A stretch of 55,321 nt of DNA from Phycisphaeraceae bacterium (GCA_020849625.1 JADLFV010000071.1:1-55321), one strand, 5' to 3'. Shown: positions 1 to 9,450, numbered from the stretch's first letter. Made by a program: numbers and translations. Notes: generated by a model not told the origin, from the letters alone.

Positions 1-377
1 GTCGCCTGAACGACAAAAAACGTTCGGCACGGACGCGACCGGGCCCAAGTGAGTGAGTGCTGCTTCGACGCCATCGGCTTGACGTACGTCCGCCCGTGCC
101 CGGATTCCAAGCGTTCAGAAAGCCCCCGCCCCCGGAAAAGTGAAAAACCACTTCCGGGGGGGGCGGCCTGACAGGCGCGTCGCCTACCGACTCTATGGGG
201 CCTCGGCGAAACTGGCCTTCCCCCCCGGAAGTGATTCACTGCGCAAGCAGTGCGTCACGAAGTGGTGTCGCCTTGCTGCGCGCGTGGCGGGTCTGGGCCG
301 ATCGGATCCGTCACGGCGCGGCGAGCGAATTTTTCAATTTTCGAATGTCGGATTTCGAAATTCGAATGTTTGCGCAG
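1..377. other. Intergenic edge region, no gene supported
   Basis: No convincing coding sequence is visible. Two plus-strand frames stay open from the window edge to stops near 52 and 56, so the end of an upstream gene could lie here, but the 16-17 residues readable are not diagnostic. The stretch has a GC-rich hairpin near 122-167, a second copy of CCCCCGGAAGTG near 222-234, and an AT-rich repeat near 330-372 in which TTTCGAA occurs more than once. These look like the 3' flank of the minus-strand sialidase gene. Confidence 0.5.
122..167. repeat. GC-rich hairpin (terminator-like)
   Basis: The left arm CCCCCGGAA..AGTG and the right arm CACTTCCGGGGG pair around an A-rich loop. The position, downstream of the minus-strand gene ending at 378, suits a transcription end. 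No U-tract follows, so intrinsic termination is not certain. Confidence 0.4.
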
Positions 378-2273
378 TCACGGACGGGTTTCTCGAGATG
401 AGTTCTTTTCGACGGCCAGATCGACAGCTCCGATCCAAAATGCGCTGGGATTCTGCCACGCTTGTGGTGGGGTGCTGTCAAAAAAAGCGGTGAACTGTCC
501 TGGCCCGGTCGATGCGATGGCGGTGTATCCCGTGGTCAGGAAAGGGGCGAAGATCACCGGCTGCGTCCAGTTTGTCCCATGATCAAAGCTGAAGCACACT
601 GCATTACCCCAGCGCGGCGCCGCGATTCCGCCGAAAGTCAGAGCGATCACCCCGTCCTGGCAGGCCAATCGCGGGAAACATCCACTGGCACCCGCCATGG
701 CGCGCGGCATCGACCATGTCTTGCCTCCATTGCTGCTGCGCATGATGATCAGCGGTGCGCTGAGCGGCCCCGGTTCGTAGTAATTGTCCGATGGCAGGCG
801 CGCCACATCGGGGTAGATTTCATCGCCACGCACCGTGTAACTGAGATCGTGATAAGTGGTTTGAGGTTGACCGATGACCCGCTGGTCCAGGTAAGATTCA
901 TCATCGACGGTCCGTGCGACGCAGATCAGATTCTGTTCATCGATGGCCAACAGGGTTGGTTCCACGCCGCCATAGATGCGCCACCCGCGCGCCTGAAGCT
1001 GCGGGCGAATCGGCGCCATTCGTGCGTAATCCGCCAATGTTGAGACGTAATGCCAGGTCTTGCCCAGATCGTTGGAACGGACAAGAAACAAGCGCCAGGG
1101 TGTCACGGCATCGAGGGCATCCACCAGTTCCTGTCCCTGCATAACGGACAGCAGGTCACCACCCGGAAGCTGAACCAAACCGCTATGAAACCACTGGAGA
1201 AACTCGGGATCAAAGCGATCCGCAGGCAGGTGCACCGTTGCCGGTTCGGTCGGTTCAAACGGTTGATTGCCGTCACTGCTGAACCAGCGATCAGTCTGGT
1301 ACTGGCCGCTGCTGTCGGGGACGGGCTTGGGATCGTAGCGCATGGCCAGAACGCGACCATCTTGGAGGAAGATCGTGTTCAGTTGATTGAATTTGGTGCT
1401 GTGCGGCCGCCACGTTTGGCCGTGGTCTTCGGAACTGATCGTCCGGTCACCCGTCAGCATCAGGCGGTTGTCCCTGGTGACCAGCATGGGCGATCGAGCA
1501 TGGCGCAGCAGAACCCGAACAGGGCCCACTGTCACGCGATCGCCATCCTGTTCAATCGTGCGTGCCGGCCAGGCGCTGGTGACCGCCACATCATCGGGCT
1601 GGTGCGCGCTGGCGGCTGTCCTGGACTTGGGAGCGGATGCATCGACACGCAGTTCGTACACACTGGCGTCCGGCAACTGTTGCTGATCCAGCGCCAGAAG
1701 CTGGATGCCGCTGAACGCGGACTCACCGCCGAGGCCCACGTGATCCATGCGCGTCAGTTCGCGGCCGTCAACGATGATGGCGGCACGTCTCCCGCTGAAC
1801 TGGATCTTCACCAGGTGCGGCTGGGCGGTCATCGCAGTCTCCACCGTAACCGCCTGCCGCGGATGAATCTTGCTGAACGCGATCTGCGTCGGCGTAAACT
1901 GGACCTGGTAGAAGCGGACGCCATCGTGCAGCCTCAGATACAACCGGCCGGCATCGACCTGGAGCTTGAGGTCCACCGTCAAGCGCCCGCCCTCATTGAA
2001 AACGCCCGGCGGGATCAGGCCGTGGGGACTCTGCAATCGGCTGGCGTAGGTCCATTGCTGCATGCGCACGGCGCCGGATTCGAGACGGATGCCGGCGTCG
2101 GCGCTCTCGACGTGCGGCGACAGATGCCAGCCGTCAGGCCCCACCTGGCCGGCGGGAACACGCAGATTGGCCAGCAATTGATCGGCGGTAAAGGTCTGTG
2201 CATGAATGACGGCCGCGAATACGACGACTGTCGTAACGATGATCAGGTGCAGACAACCACAACGAACCTTCAT
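378..2273 (-). CDS. Secreted sialidase-fold (BNR/Asp-box) hydrolase
   Basis: The 631-residue protein starts at an ATG with GAGG eight bases upstream and has a signal peptide of about 25 residues ending near HAQ. Residues about 30-210 form a beta-sandwich-like region (LRLHDGVRFYQVQF, AAIIVDGREL), probably a lectin/laminin-G-type module. The rest is a six-bladed sialidase-type propeller with Asp-boxes: SSEDHGQTW, RSNDLGKTW, RSSNGGKTW and SFDHGTNW. Such enzymes hydrolyse terminal sialic or other acidic sugars outside the cytoplasm, but the exact substrate cannot be read here. There is no dockerin or PEP-CTERM tail, so it is probably free in the periplasm or medium. It is the last gene of the minus-strand operon that begins at 5043. 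Confidence 0.75.
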   Translation of the reverse strand: MKVRCGCLHLIIVTTVVVFAAVIHAQTFTADQLLANLRVPAGQVGPDGWHLSPHVESADAGIRLESGAVRMQQWTYASRLQSPHGLIPPGVFNEGGRLTVDLKLQVDAGRLYLRLHDGVRFYQVQFTPTQIAFSKIHPRQAVTVETAMTAQPHLVKIQFSGRRAAIIVDGRELTRMDHVGLGGESAFSGIQLLALDQQQLPDASVYELRVDASAPKSRTAASAHQPDDVAVTSAWPARTIEQDGDRVTVGPVRVLLRHARSPMLVTRDNRLMLTGDRTISSEDHGQTWRPHSTKFNQLNTIFLQDGRVLAMRYDPKPVPDSSGQYQTDRWFSSDGNQPFEPTEPATVHLPADRFDPEFLQWFHSGLVQLPGGDLLSVMQGQELVDALDAVTPWRLFLVRSNDLGKTWHYVSTLADYARMAPIRPQLQARGWRIYGGVEPTLLAIDEQNLICVARTVDDESYLDQRVIGQPQTTYHDLSYTVRGDEIYPDVARLPSDNYYEPGPLSAPLIIMRSSNGGKTWSMPRAMAGASGCFPRLACQDGVIALTFGGIAAPRWGNAVCFSFDHGTNWTQPVIFAPFLTTGYTAIASTGPGQFTAFFDSTPPQAWQNPSAFWIGAVDLAVEKNSSRETRP

Positions 2274-2354
2274 GTAATGCCCTCGGGTCGTGCCGTCTGG
2301 TTGGTATTGCCGACGTGGCTGTCGAAGATTCTAACCGTGGGGGCGCCAGGGTTC

Positions 2355-3119
2355 CTACTCACGATCCCACAGGTTGTCCGATGGATCGGTAATAATGCTG
2401 GTCAATGTGGCATAAGGATCGACGCCCTCGATCAGCACCGTCTCGACGTGCCCGTCACACCACGCCACGTTGAGGCCATCGCCATTCTGATGGATCACGT
2501 TCGGCTGCCGGGATGTATTAAAGTAATCCTCGATGATGGCGTATCCGCGAGGCATCGATGTGGCCAGCGACGACATCTGGATCGTATCCATCAGTGCAAT
2601 GGTTTTTCCCGGCGACTTGATGTCTTCCCTGCGGGCGGGTGTGTGATATCCCTTGTTGTTGCCGCCAAAAATGCGCAAGCTGGCCCCCACGTGATGAAAG
2701 TTGTAGCCATAGTGGGCCCAGGCGAGCGAGTAGTACGCCGTAACGGGGTTACCGAGATCGGCATCACCGAGGGTGTACGCGCCCATGGCCTCGAACTCCG
2801 GACAACGCAGGATGGCCGGATTGAGGTAATTGAACTTCCACAACAGGTTGGTCCACCACCAGTCGCGATAGGTGCCGTCGTAAACAATGCCCAAGGCCGG
2901 GTTGTGGTAGTTCACGTAAGGCGGGAAATAGCCTTCGTTATCCGCCTGGTAAGCGGTGAAGATGTTGAGGATCTGGCGTTGATTGCTCAGGCACTGCATG
3001 GTGCGGGCGGTGGCCCGGGCCTGGCGCAGGGCCGGCAACAGGATCGCAATCAGAAGGCTGATGATGGAGATCACCACCAGAAGTTCGATCAACGTGAAGC
3101 CCATCCGCCTTGAGTTCAT
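2355..3119 (-). CDS. Pseudopilin-like protein (prepilin N-methylation motif, H-Xn-DG)
   Basis: The 254-residue protein starts [18 protein letters not shown], the class III prepilin/type II secretion pseudopilin signature, followed by a hydrophobic helix ([15 protein letters not shown]). I chose the ATG at 3119 because GGAG lies 8-10 bases upstream and the cleavage motif then sits at the N-terminus; upstream codons look random. Near the C-terminus [15 protein letters not shown] is the late H-Xn-DG motif common in the large planctomycete family of such proteins. They are membrane-tethered after prepilin peptidase processing, with unknown individual roles. The neighbours are PEP-CTERM and sialidase genes, about 80-100 bp away on each side in the same orientation. 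Confidence 0.85.
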   Translation of the reverse strand: MNSRRMGFTLIELLVVISIISLLIAILLPALRQARATARTMQCLSNQRQILNIFTAYQADNEGYFPPYVNYHNPALGIVYDGTYRDWWWTNLLWKFNYLNPAILRCPEFEAMGAYTLGDADLGNPVTAYYSLAWAHYGYNFHHVGASLRIFGGNNKGYHTPARREDIKSPGKTIALMDTIQMSSLATSMPRGYAIIEDYFNTSRQPNVIHQNGDGLNVAWCDGHVETVLIEGVDPYATLTSIITDPSDNLWDRE

Positions 3120-3219
3120 CCGACTGCTCCAACATGAAGTCGAGACACGTGCTGTCGGCGACCGGCTTCCACTTCCGATCGCCGACAGCCACGCCAAGTA
3201 AACTCCGTCATCTCCTCAT

Positions 3220-3978
3220 TCAAGCCGTCTTCCCGCGGCGGCATAAGGCCAGGGTTGCCATCATCGCGCCAATCCAAATGGCGGCAGGCTCGGGGACCTG
3301 GTGGATGGTGGCCGACCACGAATCGGTCATCAGGTAGGCCGATGCGCTGGCTGAGGCGTCGTTGAGACTGATGTCATAGTGCCCCAGCCAACCGAGCGCG
3401 ATGGTCGAACCTGAAGCTGAAAAATCAGGGTTGGAGGAAAAGTTGGCTGAACCGTCAGCGGGCGTGCCGTAGTCGTAAGCTTTACCCACGAACTCGCCGA
3501 AATCCGAAGCGGTCAATCCGGTGTCTCCGATGGCGGTCAGAGAGGAGTCGGTGCCCTGGGCCAGGGTATGGAAGGCGCTGCGATAGTACTTGCCGTCCTG
3601 TATGATCAGCAGCGCGGCGCGTACGCCATCGTACGATCCCTTGCGTGCCATCATGCTATAGTCCACGGATGCGATCGCCCCGTCACCGGAGGGGGTATAA
3701 GTGGTGATGAACTTTTCACCCACGCCCCAGTAAACGCCCGCGGTTTCACTGTGGTTGAAGCCGTGAATCAGATAGCCGGAGGCGTCGTAGCGGCTGTAGC
3801 TGTTGCCGGTGCCCAGCACGTAAAGTCCCGCCGAGGGATAGCTGGGATCGATGACCGCCGTCCAGTTGCCGTTACTCGTCTGTGGATTGGGATCGGACAG
3901 AATCACGTCGGCACGCGCGACGCCCACAACCAACAACGTGAGTAATGCTGGTGTCACTCGGATCATTCTTCTCCACAT
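3220..3978 (-). CDS. PEP-CTERM anchored beta-rich surface protein
   Basis: The 252-residue protein starts MWRRMIRVTPALL, has a signal peptide ending near ARA and a C-terminal VPEPAAIWIG hydrophobic segment ending CRRGK, the typical PEP-CTERM sorting tail. The ATG at 3978 has AAAGG eight bases upstream; a TTG at 3993 is the only extension. The body is a beta-rich module with LLIIQDGKYYRS and NPDFSASGSTIALGW. The same module forms most of the next gene upstream (4054-5043) and the C-terminal part of the protein at 9451-12024. Function is unknown; it looks like an accessory or glycan-binding surface module. It lacks the dockerin segment its paralogue has. Confidence 0.8.
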   Translation of the reverse strand: MWRRMIRVTPALLTLLVVGVARADVILSDPNPQTSNGNWTAVIDPSYPSAGLYVLGTGNSYSRYDASGYLIHGFNHSETAGVYWGVGEKFITTYTPSGDGAIASVDYSMMARKGSYDGVRAALLIIQDGKYYRSAFHTLAQGTDSSLTAIGDTGLTASDFGEFVGKAYDYGTPADGSANFSSNPDFSASGSTIALGWLGHYDISLNDASASASAYLMTDSWSATIHQVPEPAAIWIGAMMATLALCRRGKTA

Positions 3979-4053
3979 GATTGAGCCTTTCAAAAGAGAG
4001 TTGAAACGCCGACAGGGAACAGGTACATGAACGGGTGCGGGTCACCCATCAGA

Positions 4054-5043
4054 TCAGTGATGCGCGCGACGACGCAGCAGTCCCAACACGCCGAACCCGG
4101 CCAGGACAAGGGTTGCAGGTTCGGGGATGACGATACCTGCGTGGTCAACGGCTTGCGCGAACGCGAGGTCGGGACCGGCGCCATAGCCCCAGTTGTCGCC
4201 GAGGATCTGCAAGTCGGCCAGGTTGACGTTGCCATCGCCCGTGAAATCACCCTGGCTCCACGATGCGCCGGAGGCCTGCCAGTTGTCCCCAAGGATCTGC
4301 AGATCGCTCAAGTTGACCATGCCGTCGCCGTTGGCATCGCCCTGGTGAATGCTCGCCTGGTGGATGGTGACCGACCAGGCGTCGGTCATGAGATAGGCGG
4401 CCGGGCTGGGGGACGGATCATTGAGGGTTGAATCGTAATGGCCGAGCCAACCGAACTCGATGGTCGAGCCGGTCGCGGAGAAATCGGGATTGGATCCGAA
4501 GTCCGCCGAGCCATCCGCCGGCGTGCCGTAGTCATAGGCCTTGCCGACGAACTCACCGAAATCGGTTGCGATCATGGTGGTGTCGCCGATGGGGGTCAGC
4601 GGCGTAGCTGAGCCCTGGGTCAGCGTGTAGAAATCACTGCGGTAGTACTTGCCATCCTGAATCAGCAGCAAGGCTGCGCGTACACCGTCATAGGAACCTT
4701 TACGCGCCATCAGGCTGTAATCCAGCGACGTGATCGCGCCATCGCTGGAGGGCGTGTAGGTTGTGATGAATTTTTCTCCCGCGCCCCAATAGATATTCGC
4801 ACCCTCACTGTGATTGAAGCCGAGGATCAGATACCCTGCGGCATCGTATCGGCTGTAGCTGTTGCCACTGTTGATCACATACAGACCAGCCAGGGGATAG
4901 CTGGGATCAACGACAGCCGTCCAGTTGCCGTTGGTCGTCTGAGGATCAGGATCGGACAGTGTGACGTCGGCCCAGAGTGAATGGCCGCCGAATGCCAGGA
5001 GTACGAAAGCCAACAGACCACCCACGATGATCTTTCGTCGCAT
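4054..5043 (-). CDS. PEP-CTERM protein with dockerin-like repeats
   Basis: The 329-residue protein has a signal peptide (MRRKIIVGGLLAFVLLAFGG..WA) and a body homologous to its neighbour at 3220-3978. It also has two calcium-binding dockerin-like repeats near residues 235-290 (GDANGDGMVNLSDLQILGDNW, then GDFTGDGNVNLADLQILGDNW), then IPEPATLVLAGFGVLGLLRRR as the PEP-CTERM tail. The ATG has a strong GAGGAG upstream. It is the first gene of a four-gene minus-strand operon, probably read from the promoter at 5203-5231. The D-x-N-x-D-G-x-V-N spacing matches F-hand loops of type I dockerins. No cohesin is seen in the window, so the repeats may work as a calcium-stabilised stalk. Confidence 0.85.
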   Translation of the reverse strand: MRRKIIVGGLLAFVLLAFGGHSLWADVTLSDPDPQTTNGNWTAVVDPSYPLAGLYVINSGNSYSRYDAAGYLILGFNHSEGANIYWGAGEKFITTYTPSSDGAITSLDYSLMARKGSYDGVRAALLLIQDGKYYRSDFYTLTQGSATPLTPIGDTTMIATDFGEFVGKAYDYGTPADGSADFGSNPDFSATGSTIEFGWLGHYDSTLNDPSPSPAAYLMTDAWSVTIHQASIHQGDANGDGMVNLSDLQILGDNWQASGASWSQGDFTGDGNVNLADLQILGDNWGYGAGPDLAFAQAVDHAGIVIPEPATLVLAGFGVLGLLRRRAHH

Positions 5044-5202
5044 GATGTATCTCCTCGAAGTTTGGCGCCATGGCTGTGGAGCTGTGGTCGCCGATCAGGT
5101 GACGGTTCGTACCAGGCCGCATGAACCAGACTCAGCAATTGACTAAATGTCATGCCATAATCCGAATGGATTACAGATAAGAAATAACTCGATCGGCCAG
5201 CC

Positions 5203-5231
5203 ATAGTAATCAGTCTAATGTCATGTGTCAA
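5203..5231 (-). promoter_or_regulatory. Predicted sigma70-type promoter for the 4054-5043 operon
   Basis: On the minus strand TTGACA (5231-5226) is followed after 17 bases by TACTAT (5208-5203). The leader to the ATG at 5043 would be about 150 bases. The promoter is divergent from the regulator gene at 5382. Confidence 0.5.
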
Positions 5232-5307
5232 GTACAATTTTTTTACGGTTATTTGACGCGATTTACGGCGTATTATTGGATCAGGCCGTCAAATGAGCCA
5301 AAATTGG

Positions 5308-5337
5308 ATTGACATAAGTCAATATCTTCCGTATCGT
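5308..5337 (+). promoter_or_regulatory. Regulator promoter with overlapping palindrome (candidate operator)
   Basis: TTGACA (5309-5314) is followed after 17 bases by TATCGT (5332-5337). The -35 box is embedded in a perfect inverted repeat, ATTGAC-ATAA-GTCAAT (5308-5323). The placement suggests autoregulation by the GntR/LacI-type protein encoded from 5382. TTGAC-like half-sites also occur at about 5139, 5226 and 5253. Confidence 0.55.
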
Positions 5338-5381
5338 GGTAATGATTCAGACCCGAAGCCGGCTTCAATGGTGCACGTGCC

Positions 5382-6515
5382 ATGCCCACACCCCCCGCCA
5401 CAGCGCTGACTGCCAACCTCGGCCAACGCAAGTACAAGTACGTCAGCCTGACCCAGAAAATCATCCGCAACATCGCGCGGCAGAACCTGCAAAGCGGCGA
5501 TCGCATCGGAACCGAAAATGAACTGTGCGAGCAATATGGCCTCAGCCGCATCACCATCCGCAAAGCGCTGGCGATGCTGGAGGAAGACGGCTTCATCTAT
5601 CGCAAGCAGAAAAAGGGCACCTTCGTCAAGCGCCCCATTGACCTTTCACGCGATCTGATGCTGATGCGCGGCACGGTGGTGGTGGCCATGCAGAACAATT
5701 ATCTCGACCCCGTGGAAGCCGTCGCCGAGTTCACCTTTTTTCGTGCCCTGGAGCGCGGCCTGGCCGAGGAAGGTTTTTCGGTGCGCGTCATCGGGCTGGG
5801 CACCAATCGCGAGCAGGATCGCATGCGCCTGCTGCACGCTGTCAAAGACAAAGAAGTCGAGGGGGTGTGCTCCATCGGATCGGCCCTTGAACCTTATGGC
5901 GAGTTGCTCGGCGACATGCCCCTGGTCACCACCTGCACGTTCCATCCCACACCCACGCCCTGGGTGGGAATGAACATGGAGAAGGTCACGTTCGACTGCA
6001 TCGAATACCTGATCCGGAACGGACACCGTGAGATAGCCGTGATGTGCGGCCCCTGGATTGAGAGCCGGGGATTGATGGACTTCACCCGCGGCTTCCGCTC
6101 AGCGTGCGAGGCGCACGGGATGACGTTCCGTCGTGAACACATCTTCCATGCATTCGAAGGTGAGCAGTTACAGGAGCTGGCCAAACAGATCCTGACCTCG
6201 GGCCATCGCCCCACTGCCGTGTTCGCGGAGGATTGGAAAGCCTGCAATGCCCTGCTGGCGGCGGCCACGGATCTTGGCCTGTCGTTACCGCAGGACGTGT
6301 CGCTGATCGGCTGCGGTCAGAACGTGATGAACATCCAGGTGCCCCTGCCGCTGGACACCTATCTGCCTGACACCGAAGGCACCGGTAAGACGGTGGTTCA
6401 GTTGATTACGAAGCTGATTGATGGCAAACCCGCTCCCACCGCACCGATTCATCTGGACGGTCGAATCGTGGCGCGTGGCTCCGTGCGCCAAGTTTCCGAC
6501 ACCCAGCAAGCATGA
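5382..6515 (+). CDS. GntR-type transcriptional regulator with LacI-like sugar-binding domain
   Basis: The 377-residue protein has a winged helix-turn-helix of the GntR family at about residues 18-88 (LTQKIIRNIARQNLQSGDRI, ENELCEQYGLSRITIRKALAML, GTFVKR). A periplasmic-binding-protein-like ligand domain of LacI/PurR type follows (PLVTTCTFHP, MNMEKVTFDCIEYLIRNGH, PTAVFAEDW, VSLIGCG). This is the AraR-like architecture used to sense a sugar. It is the first gene of a plus-strand operon: nine bases separate its stop from the sialidase at 6525. It is divergent from the PEP-CTERM operon, so it may control both. No strong Shine-Dalgarno precedes the ATG. Confidence 0.85.
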   Translation: MPTPPATALTANLGQRKYKYVSLTQKIIRNIARQNLQSGDRIGTENELCEQYGLSRITIRKALAMLEEDGFIYRKQKKGTFVKRPIDLSRDLMLMRGTVVVAMQNNYLDPVEAVAEFTFFRALERGLAEEGFSVRVIGLGTNREQDRMRLLHAVKDKEVEGVCSIGSALEPYGELLGDMPLVTTCTFHPTPTPWVGMNMEKVTFDCIEYLIRNGHREIAVMCGPWIESRGLMDFTRGFRSACEAHGMTFRREHIFHAFEGEQLQELAKQILTSGHRPTAVFAEDWKACNALLAAATDLGLSLPQDVSLIGCGQNVMNIQVPLPLDTYLPDTEGTGKTVVQLITKLIDGKPAPTAPIHLDGRIVARGSVRQVSDTQQA

Positions 6516-6524
6516 AGGGTATCC

Positions 6525-7679
6525 ATGAGTTCTCCTGTCATCGAGTCACAACCTCTGGCCAATTCCGCCCTCTCGATCATTGACAGCGGGCTGATATACC
6601 GCAATCCCAAGCCGCACCTGCGCAGCGTTCACGCCTACTTCCCCTCGCTGGTCAACCTGGGACACAACGAGCTGCTGGCCACCTATGCCTGCGGTGAAGC
6701 GTTTGAAGCGGTGCATCTGCGCCCGCACGTCTCGCGTTCGCGCGATGGGGGGCGGACCTGGCAATACGAAGGCCAGTTGCCCACCGGCATCGGTGAGCAG
6801 GCGGTCAGTGAGATCGGCCGCGTCAACGTGATGCCCGATGGTGAAGTGGTGTTGCTGCTGTGCCGCTGGGACCGCCGCCATCGCGAGGATGAGGGGCTGG
6901 TGAATACCCAGACGATGGGTTTGGTGCCGAATCATTTCCTGATTGTGCGTTCGCGGGACAAGGGACGGACATGGAGCAATCCGCGTGCGATTGAGTCACC
7001 GTTGAATGGGCCCGGCTTTGAATTGTGCGCTCCCATCACGCCCTTGCGGGACGGACGCTGGCTCCTGCCGACCTCAACCTGGCGCGGCTGGGACGGCCAA
7101 CTGCCCAACGGCAACCGCATGATTGCTTTTGTGTCAACCGATCGCGGCCAGACCTGGCCGACCTACCTCGATGTGATGCACCATCCGCAGGATGAAGTGA
7201 TTTACTGGGAATCCAAGGTCAACGAATTGTCCGACGGCCGCCTGCTGGCCACCGCCTGGAGTTATCACGAGAAAGCGGATCGTCATCTGCCCAATCACTA
7301 CACGCTCAGCAGCGACGGCGGGCAAACGTGGATGCCCCCGCGGTCCACGCAGTTGTCGGGCCAGACTTTAACCCCGCTGGTGCTGCCCGATGGCCGGTTG
7401 CTGTGCGCGTATCGGCGAATGGATCAGCCGGGCATGTGGGCTCAACTGGTCAGTCTCGACGGCGAGCGGTGGCAGAACGAGCAGGAATTGCCGCTCTGGG
7501 GATCGCTGAGCGCAGCCCGACGGGAGGGGGCCTCGGGACTGGTGCAGGAGTTTCAATCCTTGCGTTGCGGCGCTCCGTGTATGACTCTGCTCGACGACGG
7601 CAGCGTTCTGCTGGCATTCTGGGGCTACGAGGAATGCATCAGCGTCATTCGGTGGTTCCATCTCCGCGTCAATTCATGA
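6525..7679 (+). CDS. Sialidase-fold (BNR) protein without a signal peptide
   Basis: The 384-residue protein has at least four Asp-boxes (SRDGGRTWQ, SRDKGRTWS, STDRGQTWP, SSDGGQTWM) in a beta-propeller of exo-sialidase type. AAGG lies just before the ATG. Unlike all other sialidase-like genes in this window, the N-terminus (MSSPVIESQPLANSALS) has no hydrophobic signal, so a cytoplasmic location is likely, where it could act on imported oligosaccharides. It sits between the regulator and two secreted glycosidase-like genes with short gaps, consistent with one transcript. Substrate cannot be read from the sequence. Confidence 0.75.
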   Translation: MSSPVIESQPLANSALSIIDSGLIYRNPKPHLRSVHAYFPSLVNLGHNELLATYACGEAFEAVHLRPHVSRSRDGGRTWQYEGQLPTGIGEQAVSEIGRVNVMPDGEVVLLLCRWDRRHREDEGLVNTQTMGLVPNHFLIVRSRDKGRTWSNPRAIESPLNGPGFELCAPITPLRDGRWLLPTSTWRGWDGQLPNGNRMIAFVSTDRGQTWPTYLDVMHHPQDEVIYWESKVNELSDGRLLATAWSYHEKADRHLPNHYTLSSDGGQTWMPPRSTQLSGQTLTPLVLPDGRLLCAYRRMDQPGMWAQLVSLDGERWQNEQELPLWGSLSAARREGASGLVQEFQSLRCGAPCMTLLDDGSVLLAFWGYEECISVIRWFHLRVNS

Positions 7680-7703
7680 GCGGCCAGCGCTGCCGAGAGG
7701 TCC

Positions 7704-9419
7704 ATGATGTTCACCCGTATGCGCCTGCTGACCGTGACCCTGGCGCTGCTTGCTGGCCGGTCTCTTCCGGCTGACGAGTTGCCCGATTTCGGTCTGATGT
7801 TCAACAACGACGCTGATTTGTCTTTCACGGACAACGATCCCCAGCGCTCGGCGGCCAATCTCCGCGCTGAGATCGACGGCCTTGCGGGCACGCCGGTGCG
7901 AACGCTGATGTTCTGCGCGGGAACTGATGTGCTGTACTACCCGACCAAAGTGTCGAGCGTCTGGGGCTGGCGTGAAACATCGTACACGCAGTATCACGAG
8001 CAGCCCAGGAATGAAGACGAGATGTGGTATCAGCGCATCGAGAAGATCAGGAAAGGAATCGAGGCCGGCATCGACCCGATCCGGGTGGCGGGCGAAGAGG
8101 CCAGAAAGCTTGGCATGTACTTCGTGCCCTCCTGCCGCATGAATGACGACCATTTCATCTTCGATCCGTTCAATTACCCGCTGACTGGCGAGTTCTGGCT
8201 GAAGCACCACGAGCAATACACCATCAAGGACTCGCCCATCCTCAGTGACGAGCACTACGGCAACCTGCTCGACTTTTCGCACCAGGAAGTTCGCGATTTC
8301 CGGCGGGACGTGCTGTTCGAGATGATCGATCGCTACCAGGACATCATGGACGGCTTAGAGCTGGATTTCAACCGTTCACAGATTCTGTTTCCCCGCGGCA
8401 AGGGGCCGGAACGGGCGCACCTGGTCACGGATCTCGTGCGGCAGGTGAGGCAGCGCCTCAATGAGGTGGGCGAAAAAAACGGCAAGCGCTACTACCTGTT
8501 TGTCCGCGTACCGCCCACACTCAAGAACTGCACCTGGGCGGGCATGGATATTGCAGCCTGGATGAAAGATCGCCTGGTGAATGTCCTGATTCCAGCTCAG
8601 TTGATGACTCTGTCGCATGACATGCCCATCGACGAGTTTGTGGCCCTGGCTGCGCCTGCGGGCGCCGCGGTCTATCCGGCAATCTATCCGCGTACGACCT
8701 ATCAGTGGCCCATCCCGCGCGTGCCGACGCAGGATCATTACACGGAGCCCGCCACGCGCGAGGTCACACCCGAGCTGGTGTGCGGCGCAGCGGCGAATTA
8801 CTGGCATATGGGGGCGCGCGGTTTCCAACTGTTCAACTTCCAGCACGAGGACATGGCAGTCCGGCCATACACCGACCGCGTCTATCGCATCCTCCGCGAC
8901 CTGGCCCGGCCGCAGTCGCTGATCCTCGCTGACAAGGTCTATGCCGTCACGCCCGGGTACTACCTCGATCACGAGGACACTTACCAATACCGCAAGCAGG
9001 TTCCCGCGACGTTTAACGGCTCGGATCTGGTCGAACTGACGATGATCGTTGGCGAAAACTACAGCGACCGCACCTCGCTGGCATATCCGGACGCTGTCGT
9101 GCTGCGGGTCGGATTCAGTCATCTAGCCGAAGACGCGGGCATGACAGTCCGACTCAACGGCGAGAACCTGTTTGAAGGTCCGCTGTCACCCCAACTGATC
9201 CGCCCGGCGACTGCGGCACCGGTGTCGTCGGCGGCAATGGCGGCGGAAGTCTATCTCCAGATTCCGATCGACCATCCGACGATGCTCAAACAGGGCCGGA
9301 ACCTGCTCTCGTTCGAGCTGCGCAGTGCGTCAGATGATCCAGCCAAACCCACGGCCATCGCCGAGTGTGCGGTGGCGGTCTTTTACGAACGCCAGTATCT
9401 GAAGATGCTGTTCGAATAG
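7704..9419 (+). CDS. Secreted TIM-barrel glycosidase-like protein
   Basis: The 571-residue protein has a signal peptide (MMFTRMRLLTVTLALLAGRSLPA) and an AGAGG ribosome site. The middle reads like a glycosyl-hydrolase-like TIM barrel: LLDFSHQEVRDFRRDVLFEM, then YQDIMDGLELDFNRS, where the E/D residues at a beta-strand end resemble the acidic motif of GHL10-type families, then FVRVPPTLKNCTWAGMDI. A C-terminal beta domain (about 430-571) has NGENLFEGPLS. The exact family is not certain. The next gene encodes a clear homologue along the whole length, with an added C-terminal tail. I infer that the two act on the same extracellular glycan as the sialidases. Confidence 0.6.
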   Translation: MMFTRMRLLTVTLALLAGRSLPADELPDFGLMFNNDADLSFTDNDPQRSAANLRAEIDGLAGTPVRTLMFCAGTDVLYYPTKVSSVWGWRETSYTQYHEQPRNEDEMWYQRIEKIRKGIEAGIDPIRVAGEEARKLGMYFVPSCRMNDDHFIFDPFNYPLTGEFWLKHHEQYTIKDSPILSDEHYGNLLDFSHQEVRDFRRDVLFEMIDRYQDIMDGLELDFNRSQILFPRGKGPERAHLVTDLVRQVRQRLNEVGEKNGKRYYLFVRVPPTLKNCTWAGMDIAAWMKDRLVNVLIPAQLMTLSHDMPIDEFVALAAPAGAAVYPAIYPRTTYQWPIPRVPTQDHYTEPATREVTPELVCGAAANYWHMGARGFQLFNFQHEDMAVRPYTDRVYRILRDLARPQSLILADKVYAVTPGYYLDHEDTYQYRKQVPATFNGSDLVELTMIVGENYSDRTSLAYPDAVVLRVGFSHLAEDAGMTVRLNGENLFEGPLSPQLIRPATAAPVSSAAMAAEVYLQIPIDHPTMLKQGRNLLSFELRSASDDPAKPTAIAECAVAVFYERQYLKMLFE

Positions 9420-9450
9420 CTGGCATGTGTGTCGCGGGAGGAAATGTGTC

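Noticed and set aside
1050..3113. Long plus-strand open frame of 687 codons
   Set aside because: It lies wholly opposite the sialidase and pseudopilin genes, has no recognisable domain and is a by-product of GC-rich codon use on the other strand.
4176..4345. Repeats considered as a CRISPR array or DNA satellite
   Set aside because: They are two in-frame calcium-binding protein repeats per gene, with no regular spacers.
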